Shown here: positions 1-8,963 of the stretch, in pieces
How the letters are laid out: each line of letters begins with the position of its first letter
How positions within the stretch are numbered: position 1 is the stretch's first letter
Assembly: GCA_037133475.1 (NCBI GenBank)
Contig: JBAXOB010000002.1
Location: 148,171-212,170 of the forward strand
Length of the DNA stretch: 64,000 nucleotides
Source of the DNA: CAIVAT01 sp037133475
GTDB taxonomy: Bacteria > Bacteroidota > Bacteroidia > Bacteroidales > FEN-979
Reading direction: 5' to 3'
Program-made: the position numbers and the translations under genes
Notes under the pieces: generated by a model
Told to the model about the DNA's origin: nothing
Seen by the model: only the letters and a program-made list of their open reading frames with translations
Databases searched by the model: none

Positions 1-841
1 GGAGCAGAAGCAGAAATACCTTCCCATGCTTTCGACAGGCGATGCCCTCTGGGCATTCGGACTTACAGAGCCCGACGCGGGAAGCGATTCCAGGGCCACA
101 AAGACAACTGCGCGTCTTGAAGATGACCACTGGATTATCAACGGCTCAAAGATCTTTATCACCAACGGCGCATCGAGTATCAACATGGGTGCGACCGTAC
201 AGGTTGTTTCGGGCGAGAGCGGCGGGCAGAAGGAATTTTCGACCATCCTGGTGGACGCAGGAACTCCCGGGTTCAAACGCGTCGCGATGCATGGCAAGAT
301 GATGTGGCGCTCCTCCGACACCTCCCAGCTCTTTTTTGATGAATGCAGGGTCCCGGCCTCCAACCTCCTGGGCAAACGGGGGGAGGGTTCCCACATTATG
401 CTGAGCACACTTGACAGCGGCCGGCTGGCGATCGGGGCCATGGGACTGGGTCTCGCCCAGGGAGCCTTTGAGCTGGGTCTCGCCTATGCAAAAAGCCGCA
501 AGCAGTTTGGCAAACCCATTGCCCAGTTCCAGGTCAATGCATTCAAACTGGCGGATATGGCCACCAAGATTGAACTGGCGCGGAACCTGCTTTACAAAGG
601 CGCCTGGTTGAAATCAAACAACCTCCCGTATGCGAAGGAGGCGGCCATGGCCAAATTATATTGCTCGGAAATTGCCCGTGAAGTAGCCGACGAAGCGGTG
701 CAGCTCCATGGCGGTTACGGACTGATGAAGGACTATGATATCGAGCGTTTTTACCGCGACCAGCGCCTGCTGCAGATCGGCGAGGGTACCTCTGAAATCC
801 AGCGGATGGTGATATCAAGGTATATCGGGTGTTTTGACTGA
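1..841 (+). CDS. Acyl-CoA dehydrogenase, 5'-truncated by the window edge
   Basis: FAD-dependent alpha,beta-dehydrogenation of an acyl-CoA thioester, as in fatty-acid or branched-chain beta-oxidation, in the cytoplasm. The reading frame is open from base 2 (EQKQKYLP precedes the first Met), so the true start lies outside the window and roughly the N-terminal 100 residues are missing. Visible family signatures are the central-domain stretch AFGLTEPDAGSDS, the C-terminal-domain motif QLHGGYGLMKDYDIERFYRD, and IGEGTSEIQR, whose first Glu (codon 782-784) aligns with the catalytic base of short- and medium-chain enzymes. Substrate chain length cannot be told from this. It converges on the lipoprotein gene at 934, with a strong hairpin terminator between them. 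Confidence 0.93.
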   Translation, partial: EQKQKYLPMLSTGDALWAFGLTEPDAGSDSRATKTTARLEDDHWIINGSKIFITNGASSINMGATVQVVSGESGGQKEFSTILVDAGTPGFKRVAMHGKMMWRSSDTSQLFFDECRVPASNLLGKRGEGSHIMLSTLDSGRLAIGAMGLGLAQGAFELGLAYAKSRKQFGKPIAQFQVNAFKLADMATKIELARNLLYKGAWLKSNNLPYAKEAAMAKLYCSEIAREVADEAVQLHGGYGLMKDYDIERFYRDQRLLQIGEGTSEIQRMVISRYIGCFD

Positions 842-864
842 AATGGCCGTTTGCCCGTAAAGAC

Positions 865-900
865 AAAAGCCGCCCTGAAATTCAGGGCGGCTTTTTCGTT
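865..900. terminator. Rho-independent terminator, probably bidirectional
   Basis: A perfect 15-bp inverted repeat (865-879 against 881-895) has a GC-rich core GCCGCCCTGAA, an A-run before it and a T-run after it. It lies between two convergent genes, so it can serve both strands. Confidence 0.85.
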
Positions 901-933
901 TCACCTTGTTGGGTCCGGATGAATCCGGTATGA

Positions 934-1875
934 TTACGGCAATGGGAGATAAACGGTTCCCGAATGGTTGTTCTTTTGCCAGTCAAGCTTGTATTTGGCA
1001 GGGCACTCAGTGCCGGTGATAGGCTGGTTGTTACTGTCGAAGCCAAAGGTCAGGGTAGCGCTTTTTGAGTCGGCAGGGATCTGGTGGATCTTTATGCCGG
1101 CACAGGGATCCCAGTCGCAGGTCTGGCGTAATACCACGGATTGGGTGATCTGGGTGTAGAAATTTTCTCCCTGGCGGTTGACACCCCACACAACGAGACC
1201 GGTATAGTTGTCCTGGGTTCCAAATCCGTCGAGCGTCATGACGACACTGTTTGTGGAAGCAACCCCGGTGAAGGTTTGCTGACGGGCAACATTCCATACC
1301 TTGGTGGTGTTGTCGCTGAAGGTCACAGTTTCATTACCCCAGGTCTTGTGGATGATAGTGGTCACGGTACCGTTCCCTAAATCCGCAAGTACACCCCCGG
1401 TAACATTCTGGTGGGTCTTGGTTCCGTTGAGGGTAATGGATTTTCCTCCGTTGACCTTGGTAATTTTGAAGTTTATATGCCTGAAAATGATCGTGGCGCC
1501 GGCTTGCCACCAATGGGTGCCAACCTTCTTTTTAATCTCAATCTGGCCGGTTCTGATCCGGTTTTGTGCACAATTCAGGCCATGATAGTTCATAAGGATC
1601 GTAATGGTATCATTCGCAATACTGACGGTATCAATATTTGCATTACAGGGAATCGATTCGGTTGATTTGAGCGCACTGCCGGAAAGGTAGGCGTTTACAT
1701 CCTTTAAGGCTTCATCAGAGGCATTCTGTACCTGGTTTTCATCATTGGCAAGCTGCTGCATAGAAGTAGGATCAACCGTTGAGGTTGTATTCTTGTCCTT
1801 CTTACAACTGGTCAAGGAAAAACCGACAACGGCAATGAGGATTACCAGAAGGCTGAGCAGGTTTCTTGTTTTCAT
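934..1875 (-). CDS. Putative lipoprotein, predicted ECF-sigma regulon member
   Basis: 313 residues. An N-terminal signal peptide ends in the lipobox LTSC (Cys24) followed by KKDKN, so the protein should be a lipidated envelope protein. The mature part is rich in Thr and Asn, resembles beta-strand-rich extracytoplasmic domains, and matches no family I can name. Upstream at 1917-1949 is a two-block promoter identical in both blocks and in spacing to the one before the fecR/TonB-receptor operon. That is the best clue to its role: it is probably switched on together with that uptake system. Start chosen because the signal peptide begins at this Met and lies about 35 bases downstream of the putative transcription start. 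Confidence 0.75.
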   Translation of the reverse strand: MKTRNLLSLLVILIAVVGFSLTSCKKDKNTTSTVDPTSMQQLANDENQVQNASDEALKDVNAYLSGSALKSTESIPCNANIDTVSIANDTITILMNYHGLNCAQNRIRTGQIEIKKKVGTHWWQAGATIIFRHINFKITKVNGGKSITLNGTKTHQNVTGGVLADLGNGTVTTIIHKTWGNETVTFSDNTTKVWNVARQQTFTGVASTNSVVMTLDGFGTQDNYTGLVVWGVNRQGENFYTQITQSVVLRQTCDWDPCAGIKIHQIPADSKSATLTFGFDSNNQPITGTECPAKYKLDWQKNNHSGTVYLPLP

Positions 1876-1916
1876 TGTTTATTTGGGTTTAGGGTTTGTG
1901 ATTAGGGTTTCTTTTG

Positions 1917-1949
1917 GATAATACACGCCACCGACCGGTTACCCTGATG
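1917..1949 (-). promoter_or_regulatory. Predicted ECF-sigma promoter of the lipoprotein gene
   Basis: On the minus strand the sequence reads CATCAGGGTAAC (1938-1949), an 11-base spacer, then GTGTATTATC (1917-1926). Both blocks and the spacer length exactly match the site at 6556-6588, while the spacer bases differ. The -35/-10 arrangement fits an ECF sigma site. Assignment to the ECF factor at 6589-7173 is inferred. Confidence 0.7.
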
Positions 1950-1969
1950 CAACCAGCGTTTTTTTTTGT

Positions 1970-2809
1970 TTATTTCTTGCGTTTTCCTGAATTGCCTGCA
2001 ATTACCGACAGTTCGGTTACCGAACAAACCCCGAAAAACCCCAGTGCCCCGTTGCTCAGGTTGGATTTGACATTGGCCGCCGAAACGTTGAACAGGCCGC
2101 CGGTCCAGTTGGTTTCGAGGAGCAGCTCGCGGATAAATTCGGCATGTTCGGGTGTGACCGAATAACGCCGTTCAGTGACGATGGTTCCTGCCGGGAAATA
2201 AATGGATTCCATACGGGGTGCGAATACTTCACTGACATCAAGGGTCGGCAGGGTATAAAACAGCATTCTCTTATGCGTGGCAAGTGAATCAAGTGCGCCA
2301 TATCCGGCAACTCCCGACCAATCGATGAGCAACTCCCACATCGCCGCATCCGCGGTGCTGAAGGCATTGGCGACCCAGTCGACATGCCACAGGCCTGTTG
2401 TTTCATTTTTCGCAAACCTCAGTTCCGAAAAATAGGATCCGGGGAGCATCGTTGCCTTGGCTGAATAGACATTGTTCTGATACGCGATCAGCAGGCTGTA
2501 ATTTTTGTTGAGCCGGGCAAAGAAATAGGGCGGTGTTTTGTAAACTCCTGACCAGGCAGGGGTCTCCGCTAAGTTCCAGGTGGAATCCTCATCACTGACC
2601 ACGACACTGGCACCTGTGACCGGCCGGGGAGGCTGGTTCAGCTGCGACACAGGATAAGCAAGGCATACCTGCTGTGATTTTACCTCATCGGTCAGAATGG
2701 CATCGACAACGATTTTTCCCGGGGTCGTACTTTTCACAGGCCATTCGGTCTGTTTAACACAGCCTGGCAGGAGTCCTAAAAGCCCGGTGATCAAGATAAG
2801 AACTCTCAT
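1970..2809 (-). CDS. DUF4249-family lipoprotein partnered with the TonB receptor
   Basis: 279 residues with a lipoprotein signal ending in LLPGC (Cys17). After it comes the DUF4249 pattern of an Ig-like N-terminal strand region (GKIVVDAILTDEVKSQQV, GASVVVSDEDSTWNL, GVYKTPPYF) and a longer C-terminal domain. DUF4249 proteins are commonly encoded directly after STN/carboxypeptidase-regulatory TonB receptors and are thought to be surface-exposed partners; the ligand is unknown. Its ATG overlaps the TGA of the receptor gene by one base (TGATG), which suggests translational coupling. Confidence 0.85.
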   Translation of the reverse strand: MRVLILITGLLGLLPGCVKQTEWPVKSTTPGKIVVDAILTDEVKSQQVCLAYPVSQLNQPPRPVTGASVVVSDEDSTWNLAETPAWSGVYKTPPYFFARLNKNYSLLIAYQNNVYSAKATMLPGSYFSELRFAKNETTGLWHVDWVANAFSTADAAMWELLIDWSGVAGYGALDSLATHKRMLFYTLPTLDVSEVFAPRMESIYFPAGTIVTERRYSVTPEHAEFIRELLLETNWTGGLFNVSAANVKSNLSNGALGFFGVCSVTELSVIAGNSGKRKK

Positions 2810-5475
2810 CAGAATTTGAATTGGTAATTAAGTGAAGGGATGATACCGGCAACCGAAACCGACGTCGGAAGCAGGGTTGATTGTCCGTTCTGGTTGGATG
2901 GTACGACAAAGTCGCCATTGTCGTTCAACATCTTGTTGAAATTTATCGCGAAGGGGTTCAGTCTGCCATAAGCATTATAAATTGTCAATGCCAGGGAATG
3001 GCGGAACCTGCTTCCCGGTTTGTTGAAGGCATAGGTAACCGAAAGGTCGAGGCGGTGATAGTCGGGAAGCCGGTCATTGTTTTTTTCCCCATACAGGGGT
3101 ACGGAATAGCCGTTGAAATAATAAAAGCCAACGGGGGTTGTAATGGCGCCCCCGGTGAGGTAGATCCAGTTTGCCGTGAAGGTCCAGCGTTTTTTGGTAT
3201 CGTAGCAAAGGTTCACGCAGATGTCGTTGGGCCTGTCATAATTTGCGCGATAGGTCATTCCTTCGTTGACCCCCGGGGTTTGGATAAAGGCGCGCGACCA
3301 GGTATAACCTATCCAGCCGGTGAAGTTCCCCGTTTTTTTCCGGAGCATGAGCTCGAGTCCGTACGACCAGGCTTTGCCGAAGCGCAGCTCGCCTTCGATC
3401 AGCGGGTTGAACAGCATGTTGGCGTGGTCGGCGTAATCAAGGTGATCGCGGAACCATTTATAATAGGTCTCTGCCGAAACTGTGTATTCCGCCCCCGCCA
3501 GGTCGTGGAAAAAGCCAACAGCTACCTGGTCGGAGGTCTGCGGGCTGATATTGGGTCCGCAGGGGGCCCACACCTCCAGCGAGGTGAAGGGGCTGGTGGA
3601 GTTTGACAGCAGCTGCAGAAACTGCGTGGAACGGCTGTAGCTGGCCTTCAGGCCCGTTTCCTGGTTGACCTGGTACTGGATGCTCAGCCGGGGTTCGGGG
3701 CTGAAGGCGGTGGAATAGGCGATATTGTTGCCATAGCTGATGGCATCGATCAGGTGGTGGTTTACGTCAAAATAGCTGACCCTGGTAGGGCCGATATCCT
3801 GCCAAACGGGAAGGCGGATCCCATACCTTACCGATACCTTCCGGCTGACCACCTGTTCGTTTGAAATGTAAAAAACATACTCCATGGCATGGTACTGCGC
3901 CACTACAGGGGCATCTTTTGCAGCATTGGTCGCGGTCTGCGACACATTTCCCGGGTTTGCGTGATGCAGGGTAACCTCCAGGCCGCTACGGATCGTATTA
4001 CGCGGGTTCAGGTACCAGGTGAAATCTGTTTTAAACGTGATGTTGGAGATCGATGAATTCCAGTAACCGTTCTGCTCCTGTGGCAGGGTAAGGGCATAGT
4101 TATACCTGCTGTAATTCAGGGTGGTGTTGGAAAATATCCGGCTGCTGAAAAGATGGTTCCAGCGGAAGGTTCCCGCAAGGTTGTTCCAGTTCATTCCAAA
4201 ATAGTTGGTTTCGGTGGTTAACTGGCGGTTGAAGTCATCTTCGCCCGTATAAAAGGTAAAGAAAAAACGGTTGTTGTCATTCTGCCTGTAATTTAATTTG
4301 GCATTGACATCGAAAAACTGGAAGTCGAACGTTTTATTCAACGCGCTGATGCTGTTCATCCAGTTAAGGGTTGAAAGCCTGCCCGAAATGCAGAAGGAGC
4401 CGCGGTCCTTCACGATGGGGCCCTCCACCGAGAGATTGGAGGCAAAAGGGCCGATATTCCCCGAGAAACCAAACCGTTTCATATTGCCTTCGCGTGCCTT
4501 GATATCGATCACCGAGGATAGGCGTCCGCCAAATTTAGCGGGGAAATCGCCTTTATAAATTTCGACTTCATTGATGGCGTCGGGTGCAAAGGCCGAGAAA
4601 AACCCAAACAGGTGCGAGGGGTTATAAACCGGTACTTCATCGATCAGCATCAGGTTCTGATCACTGTTGCCACCCCTGACAAAGTAAAAGGAGGAGCCGT
4701 CGCCGAAGGTCTGTATCCCCGGAACTGCCTGGAGGGCGCGGATTACATCGAGGTCGCCCCCGAACCCCGGCAGTTGTGCCAGGGTTTTTTGTGAAAACCG
4801 CAGCTCACTCATCTGGTGATTCCGGGTTTCGGCTTCATGATCAGCTGCGACGATTTCAACTTCCCTGATTTCCAGCTTATCCTCCTCCAGTTCAACCGAC
4901 ATCCTGGTATTCTCCTTCATGGCCACATCCCGTATGATCTCCTTATAGCCCATATAGGAGAACACCACGGGATAGGTGCCGCCCGGCAGGGTCAGGGAGT
5001 AAAATCCATAACCGTTGGTCATGGCGCCTGTTGTGGTTCCCCGGATGTAGATATTAGCCCCGATCAGCGCTTCACCCGAAGTTTTATCGCGGAGAAAACC
5101 GCTCAGCGTAAACCGGGATGGATGAAGGGCAACCCCGGCAGTTTTTTCCTCCCCCGGGGCGACCCGCTGTTTCAATACAATATGGTTTTCCACCGTAAAA
5201 TAATCGATCCCGTGAGGTAAAAATATTTCGCTGAGGATCTCCCTGATCCTCCTTTTCCTGGCATGTATGGTGACCCGCATATTGGCAGGAAGCACCTGCG
5301 GATTAAAGGAGAAATCGACCGATCCAAGACGTGAAATTTCCTGAAGCACCTCGTTGACTGGCTTGTCGATGACTTTCAGGGAAATCCGTTTATCAAGATC
5401 CTGTGAAAAGGAGCGGGTGGAAAAGATGAATACAAGGAGGAGGAGAAGGAGTGGAAATGTTAACCGGGGGCGCAT
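2809..5475 (-). CDS. TonB-dependent receptor with STN signalling and CarboxypepD_reg-like domains
   Basis: Outer-membrane transporter that probably also signals to FecR. Order of parts: signal peptide (MRPRLTFPLLLLLLVF, cleavage near SFSQ), STN/secretin-N domain (about 30-105), carboxypeptidase-regulatory-like beta domain (about 115-200), plug (LPGFGGDLDVIRALQAVPGIQ, then YFVRGGNSDQNLMLIDEVPVYNP), beta-barrel, and a terminal NYQFKF typical of Bam-inserted proteins. An in-frame ATG at 5511, and one at 5577 inside fecR, also exist. I chose the ATG at 5475 because the signal peptide starts cleanly there, 22 bases after the fecR stop. STN plus adjacent FecR and ECF sigma indicates ligand-triggered trans-envelope signalling. 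The substrate cannot be read from sequence. Confidence 0.92.
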   Translation of the reverse strand: MRPRLTFPLLLLLLVFIFSTRSFSQDLDKRISLKVIDKPVNEVLQEISRLGSVDFSFNPQVLPANMRVTIHARKRRIREILSEIFLPHGIDYFTVENHIVLKQRVAPGEEKTAGVALHPSRFTLSGFLRDKTSGEALIGANIYIRGTTTGAMTNGYGFYSLTLPGGTYPVVFSYMGYKEIIRDVAMKENTRMSVELEEDKLEIREVEIVAADHEAETRNHQMSELRFSQKTLAQLPGFGGDLDVIRALQAVPGIQTFGDGSSFYFVRGGNSDQNLMLIDEVPVYNPSHLFGFFSAFAPDAINEVEIYKGDFPAKFGGRLSSVIDIKAREGNMKRFGFSGNIGPFASNLSVEGPIVKDRGSFCISGRLSTLNWMNSISALNKTFDFQFFDVNAKLNYRQNDNNRFFFTFYTGEDDFNRQLTTETNYFGMNWNNLAGTFRWNHLFSSRIFSNTTLNYSRYNYALTLPQEQNGYWNSSISNITFKTDFTWYLNPRNTIRSGLEVTLHHANPGNVSQTATNAAKDAPVVAQYHAMEYVFYISNEQVVSRKVSVRYGIRLPVWQDIGPTRVSYFDVNHHLIDAISYGNNIAYSTAFSPEPRLSIQYQVNQETGLKASYSRSTQFLQLLSNSTSPFTSLEVWAPCGPNISPQTSDQVAVGFFHDLAGAEYTVSAETYYKWFRDHLDYADHANMLFNPLIEGELRFGKAWSYGLELMLRKKTGNFTGWIGYTWSRAFIQTPGVNEGMTYRANYDRPNDICVNLCYDTKKRWTFTANWIYLTGGAITTPVGFYYFNGYSVPLYGEKNNDRLPDYHRLDLSVTYAFNKPGSRFRHSLALTIYNAYGRLNPFAINFNKMLNDNGDFVVPSNQNGQSTLLPTSVSVAGIIPSLNYQFKF

Positions 5476-5497
5476 CAATGCCGTTGAAATTCTGACA

Positions 5498-6541
5498 TTA
5501 TCTGCATCCATGACCGGAGAGTTCGATCCCCGTCCCGGTATTCCGGATCTGCAAATCAAGGGTGGCTTTGAGAACATTCAGTACCGATTCGAGCGATTGT
5601 TTGTCAAAGATAGTGGTAATCCTGCAATCACCGGGTCCGTCGGCCGCAATTCGCAAATTGGTGTGATAAACCTTCGCCAGCAGGACGACTGCTTCGCTAA
5701 GCGGTGTATTATTAAAGACCATGCGTTTCGTTTTCCATGCCAGGAAGTTCGGGTCATCATTGGCCGACCGGATGATCTGTTCATGATCGCAACCCGCCTC
5801 CGCTTTATCGCCCGGGGCAAGGATTGCCATCGTTTCAGGTTTACCGGCAAAATAGACCTGTACTTTCCCGGTTGCCAGGATGATCTCACTGGTATTGCTG
5901 AGGGTATGGGTGTTCACGGAGAAGGTTGTGCCAACTACCCTGATTCTTACATCACCGGCGGCAATCACAAAGGGGCGGGCTGCATTATGCGAAACCTCGA
6001 ACCAGGCCTCTCCCTTCAATGTTACCTGGCGGACCGATCCCTCAAACTCCGCCGGACAGGTCAGGATGGCACCGGCATTCAACGTTACCCGGGTGCCATC
6101 CGACAGGGCGACCTCCACAACCTGGTTTGCTGCCGCATACTGCATCTCTGCAGGCTTTGCCAGGTACCGGTACAGGAAAAACGAGGGGACTGCCACCAGC
6201 AGGAAAACCGCCGCAACACGCAGCGACCATGACAGGATAAGGGACCGGGAAGTAGTCACAGGGGCGTTTTCAACGGACCCCGACAGGGGAATAACCTTCG
6301 GGCCTTCCCCGGCAATCCCGATCTTCGATCTAAGGGAAGCCAGGTCCTGCTCAATATTGAACGCAGAACCGGAGGTTGCCCTGCCCAGGATTTCGGTTGT
6401 TTTACGATAAGACAAAAACAACTCCCTGTTTGCAGGATCCGCCTTGACCCAATGCTCCAGCTCCTGGATCTCTTCAGGAGTTGCCTCTCCGAAGAAGTAC
6501 TTGGTAATCAAGTCAATGTAATATGTTGTGTTTGTTTCCAT
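5498..6541 (-). CDS. FecR-family anti-sigma factor
   Basis: 347 residues from the chosen start. A short cytoplasmic N-terminal region (LITKYFFGEATPEEIQELEHWV) should bind the ECF sigma factor. A single membrane span follows (about 110-132, LRVAAVFLLVAVPSFFLYRYL), then the periplasmic FecR domain (NQVVEVALSDGTRVTLNAGA ... GEAWFEVSHNAARPFVI) and a C-terminal DUF4974 domain. An ATG eight codons upstream (6565) lies within the -10 block of the predicted promoter (6556-6565), so it would not be transcribed; this decides for METNTTYY at 6541. It is the first gene of a fecR / TonB-receptor / DUF4249 operon. Confidence 0.92.
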   Translation of the reverse strand: METNTTYYIDLITKYFFGEATPEEIQELEHWVKADPANRELFLSYRKTTEILGRATSGSAFNIEQDLASLRSKIGIAGEGPKVIPLSGSVENAPVTTSRSLILSWSLRVAAVFLLVAVPSFFLYRYLAKPAEMQYAAANQVVEVALSDGTRVTLNAGAILTCPAEFEGSVRQVTLKGEAWFEVSHNAARPFVIAAGDVRIRVVGTTFSVNTHTLSNTSEIILATGKVQVYFAGKPETMAILAPGDKAEAGCDHEQIIRSANDDPNFLAWKTKRMVFNNTPLSEAVVLLAKVYHTNLRIAADGPGDCRITTIFDKQSLESVLNVLKATLDLQIRNTGTGIELSGHGCR

Positions 6542-6555
6542 TACAATTTGCCGTT

Positions 6556-6588
6556 GATAATACACCCGGATTCGTCGTTACCCTGATG
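6556..6588 (-). promoter_or_regulatory. Predicted ECF-sigma promoter of the fecR operon
   Basis: The minus strand reads CATCAGGGTAAC (6577-6588), 11 bases, then GTGTATTATC (6556-6565), identical in blocks and spacing to 1917-1949. It fills the 23-base gap between the sigma gene stop (6589) and the fecR start and overlaps neither chosen CDS. This implies separate, sigma-dependent expression of the fecR operon. Confidence 0.72.
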
Positions 6589-7173
6589 TCAGACCGGTAA
6601 AAAATTTGGTATAACCGTAAAATGGTGAAAATAAAAGCATAAAAAAAAGAGGGTTGGCAGATAGTCAGCCAGGTGAACGCGCATATGCTGCAAGGCTTTC
6701 GACATCTGGGTTTCAACAGTTTTGACAGAAATCCCGAGTTTTTCGGCGATCTGCTGGTATTTCAGGTTTTCGTGGCGGTTCAGGATGAATATTTCCCGGC
6801 ATTTTTCAGGGAGAGCGGCTATACTGCTTGCAATTTTATCCCTGATCTCCTGTTCCACAAGATGATCCGGCTGGTCATACCCTGCCTCTTCCGCCAGGTT
6901 TTCCATCGCCAGCAGGTCGCTGCTGAACTTTTTATGGTCGCGCAAATGGTTGAGGCATTTATTCCTGACAGTTGCCGAAAGGTAACTTTTCACAGGCTTT
7001 GTAAGGTCGATGGTCTCCCTTTTTTCCCAGAGACTCACGAAGGCGTCCTGGACAATCTCCCTGGCAACTTCATCCTGTTTCACATAGCCCGAAGCAAACC
7101 GGCAAAGGCCCTGGTAGTGGCTCCTGAAAAGAAACGCAAGTGTTTGTTCGTCGAATTTACCAGTCTCTGTCAT
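6589..7173 (-). CDS. ECF RNA polymerase sigma-70 factor, Bacteroidetes family
   Basis: 194 residues. The sigma-2 region reads LFRSHYQGLCRFASGYVKQDEVAREIVQDAFVSLWEKRE and the sigma-4 helix-turn-helix reads ALPEKCREIFILNRHENLKYQQIAEKLGISVKTVETQMSKAL. The hydrophobic tail after it (LPTLFFLCFYFHHF) is common in this Bacteroidetes ECF family and may hold the factor near the membrane or its FecR. It is presumably released when the TonB receptor binds ligand and then reads the two matching promoters at 1917 and 6556. Its own upstream region carries a housekeeping-type promoter instead. Confidence 0.93.
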   Translation of the reverse strand: MTETGKFDEQTLAFLFRSHYQGLCRFASGYVKQDEVAREIVQDAFVSLWEKRETIDLTKPVKSYLSATVRNKCLNHLRDHKKFSSDLLAMENLAEEAGYDQPDHLVEQEIRDKIASSIAALPEKCREIFILNRHENLKYQQIAEKLGISVKTVETQMSKALQHMRVHLADYLPTLFFLCFYFHHFTVIPNFLPV

Positions 7174-7198
7174 GAATTTTCAAACGTGATCCAGGCAG

Positions 7199-7229
7199 TA
7201 AAAGTATCAATAAAATTGTTGTAAGCCAA
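7199..7229 (-). promoter_or_regulatory. Housekeeping-type promoter of the ECF sigma gene
   Basis: Minus strand TTGG (7226-7229), 19 bases, TACTTTTA (7199-7206): a near match to the Bacteroidetes TTTG-N19-TAnnTTTG consensus, 25 bases upstream of the sigma start codon. Confidence 0.5.
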
Positions 7230-7260
7230 TGAAAGCTGGAATTCACGAATAAAGGCTCCC

Positions 7261-7313
7261 ATTCAATATCCGACATTCGCTATTCAATATTCGATATTCA
7301 ATATTCGATATTC
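7261..7313. repeat. AT-rich 14-bp tandem repeat
   Basis: TATTCAATATTCGA occurs twice in exact tandem (7281-7294, 7295-7308), followed by TATTC and preceded by a degenerate copy (ATTCAATATCCGACATTCGC). The unit is rich in short palindromes. It lies between the sigma gene and the acyl-CoA ligase stop codon; its function is unknown. Confidence 0.8.
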
Positions 7314-7319
7314 TTCCGG

Positions 7320-8963
7320 TCAGGTGTACATAAACCGCTTGATCTTTTGTGTTGCGGTTTTCTGGAAAGGGTCGGGTTGGGCGATGACAAGCTGTACCTG
7401 GGAGAATTTGTTAACCCTGGCATTGACATATTCCTGCAGTTCCGCGCGGAGCTCCTCGGTTTTCTGTTCGACATAGTTGGTCACCTCATTTTTAAGATGG
7501 AGGTATCGCTGTTCGATCTCCTCCTGGTTGAAATGGACCAGGGCGATGAGTTTGCCTTTTTTCTCGATTACCAGCGATTCGACGACATAGCGGAAGTTGT
7601 TGATGACCGATTCGATATCCTCGGGATAGACATTTTCGCCATTGGACCTGACGATCATGCTTTTGACCCTGCCGCGGATAAAAAGGTTCTGTTGCTTGTC
7701 GAAGGCTCCCAGGTCGCCGGTTTTAAGCCAGCCATCAGGGGTGATCAGTTCGGCGGTAAGCAGGGGTTCCTTGTAATAACCTTTCATGACGTTGGCTCCT
7801 TTTGCCCAGATCTCACCTTCTCCCGTATGCGGATCTGCATTCATGATCTTGAGTTCCACCCCCCGGCAGGCAGGCCCGGTCGACTGCAACACAGGGTGCT
7901 GCGGGTTAAACCCGGCCAGCAGGGGGGCGCATTCGGTCAATCCGTATCCGACGGCATAGGGAAAATGGCTTTCAATGAGGAAGCGTTCAACTGTCTTATT
8001 CAATTTTGCCCCGCCAACGCCGAAAAATGTCAGTTCCCCGCCAAAGGTCTTCATCAGTTTTTTACCTGCCACCCGGTGCAGGAATTTCCTGATGGGAGGT
8101 GCTTTATATAAAAAGCTGACAACCCTCTTTTCGGTGAAGGTCGGCAGGATTTTAGACCGGAATATTTTTTCGATGATCAGGGGAACCGTGAGCATGGTGG
8201 TTGGCCTGACCTCCAGCAGGGCAGGCAGCAGCAGGGCGGGAGTGGGTGGTTTCCCAAGGTAATAGACGCAAGCCCCGCTGTACATGGGCAGTATAAGCCC
8301 AAGCGTGTTTTCGTATGTGTGCGAAAGCGGGAGGATGGAGAGAAAACGGTCGGTTTCCAGGATCTCCTGTATTTCAAACCCCTTGACGGCCGTATAACAG
8401 ATATTCCGGTGGGTAAGCATGACCCCTTTGGGGTTCCCGGTAGTTCCCGAAGTATAAATAATGGCGGCAACGTCATCCTCTTCAACCTGTTTTACCGATG
8501 CGGGTCGCGCTTCCGGATCAAAAGCCGGCCAGTATTCAAAAGACCTGACAACGGAAAAATCCTCAATCCTGACCACCTCAAGCAGGTAGTCGGTAGAGAT
8601 CCCCACGAGTTTGGGCAATAATCCTTCTGATGCAAAAATGACTTTGGTTTCGGAATGATCGAGCAGTGCGGTAATTTCAACAGGAAGAAATTCAGGCAAA
8701 AGCGGCACCGCGATGGCGCCCATAAAAGTAATCGCGAAATAAACTATGGCCCAGTTGGGCTGGTTGGTGCACAAAATCGCAACCTTGTCGCCAGGTTCTA
8801 TTCCCAGCTTCTCAAGAAATGCAATTACAGCCAGGATACGATCATTGGTTTCAAGATAGGTGAGCGGCTTCTTTCCTACGATTGCCAAGGCATCGCGATT
8901 GCCGTGCCGCCTAAGGGTAGCTGCAAAAAAAGCCGGAAAAGTCAACAGGGTTGTGTCTTCCAT
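7320..8963 (-). CDS. AMP-binding long-chain acyl-CoA synthetase family protein
   Basis: 547 residues, normal length for the ANL superfamily. It activates a carboxylic acid as acyl-AMP and transfers it to CoA (or another acceptor). The P-loop-like motif TSGTTGNPKG is at 171-180, preceded by the Tyr of the usual YTSG form. YGLTECAPL, DGWLKTGDLG and the C-terminal hinge region IRGRVKSMIVRSNGENVYPEDIE are all present, as is a catalytic-type Lys in FQKTATQKIKRF. The closest general match is the FadD/LC-FACS group, but chain-length specificity is not visible. Only an acyl-CoA dehydrogenase fragment elsewhere in the window hints at fatty-acid metabolism. Confidence 0.9.
   Translation of the reverse strand: MEDTTLLTFPAFFAATLRRHGNRDALAIVGKKPLTYLETNDRILAVIAFLEKLGIEPGDKVAILCTNQPNWAIVYFAITFMGAIAVPLLPEFLPVEITALLDHSETKVIFASEGLLPKLVGISTDYLLEVVRIEDFSVVRSFEYWPAFDPEARPASVKQVEEDDVAAIIYTSGTTGNPKGVMLTHRNICYTAVKGFEIQEILETDRFLSILPLSHTYENTLGLILPMYSGACVYYLGKPPTPALLLPALLEVRPTTMLTVPLIIEKIFRSKILPTFTEKRVVSFLYKAPPIRKFLHRVAGKKLMKTFGGELTFFGVGGAKLNKTVERFLIESHFPYAVGYGLTECAPLLAGFNPQHPVLQSTGPACRGVELKIMNADPHTGEGEIWAKGANVMKGYYKEPLLTAELITPDGWLKTGDLGAFDKQQNLFIRGRVKSMIVRSNGENVYPEDIESVINNFRYVVESLVIEKKGKLIALVHFNQEEIEQRYLHLKNEVTNYVEQKTEELRAELQEYVNARVNKFSQVQLVIAQPDPFQKTATQKIKRFMYT

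Noticed and set aside
5354..6232. Long plus-strand frame of 292 codons
   Set aside because: Antisense to the TonB receptor and fecR genes, which have clear family domains; it is a shadow frame.
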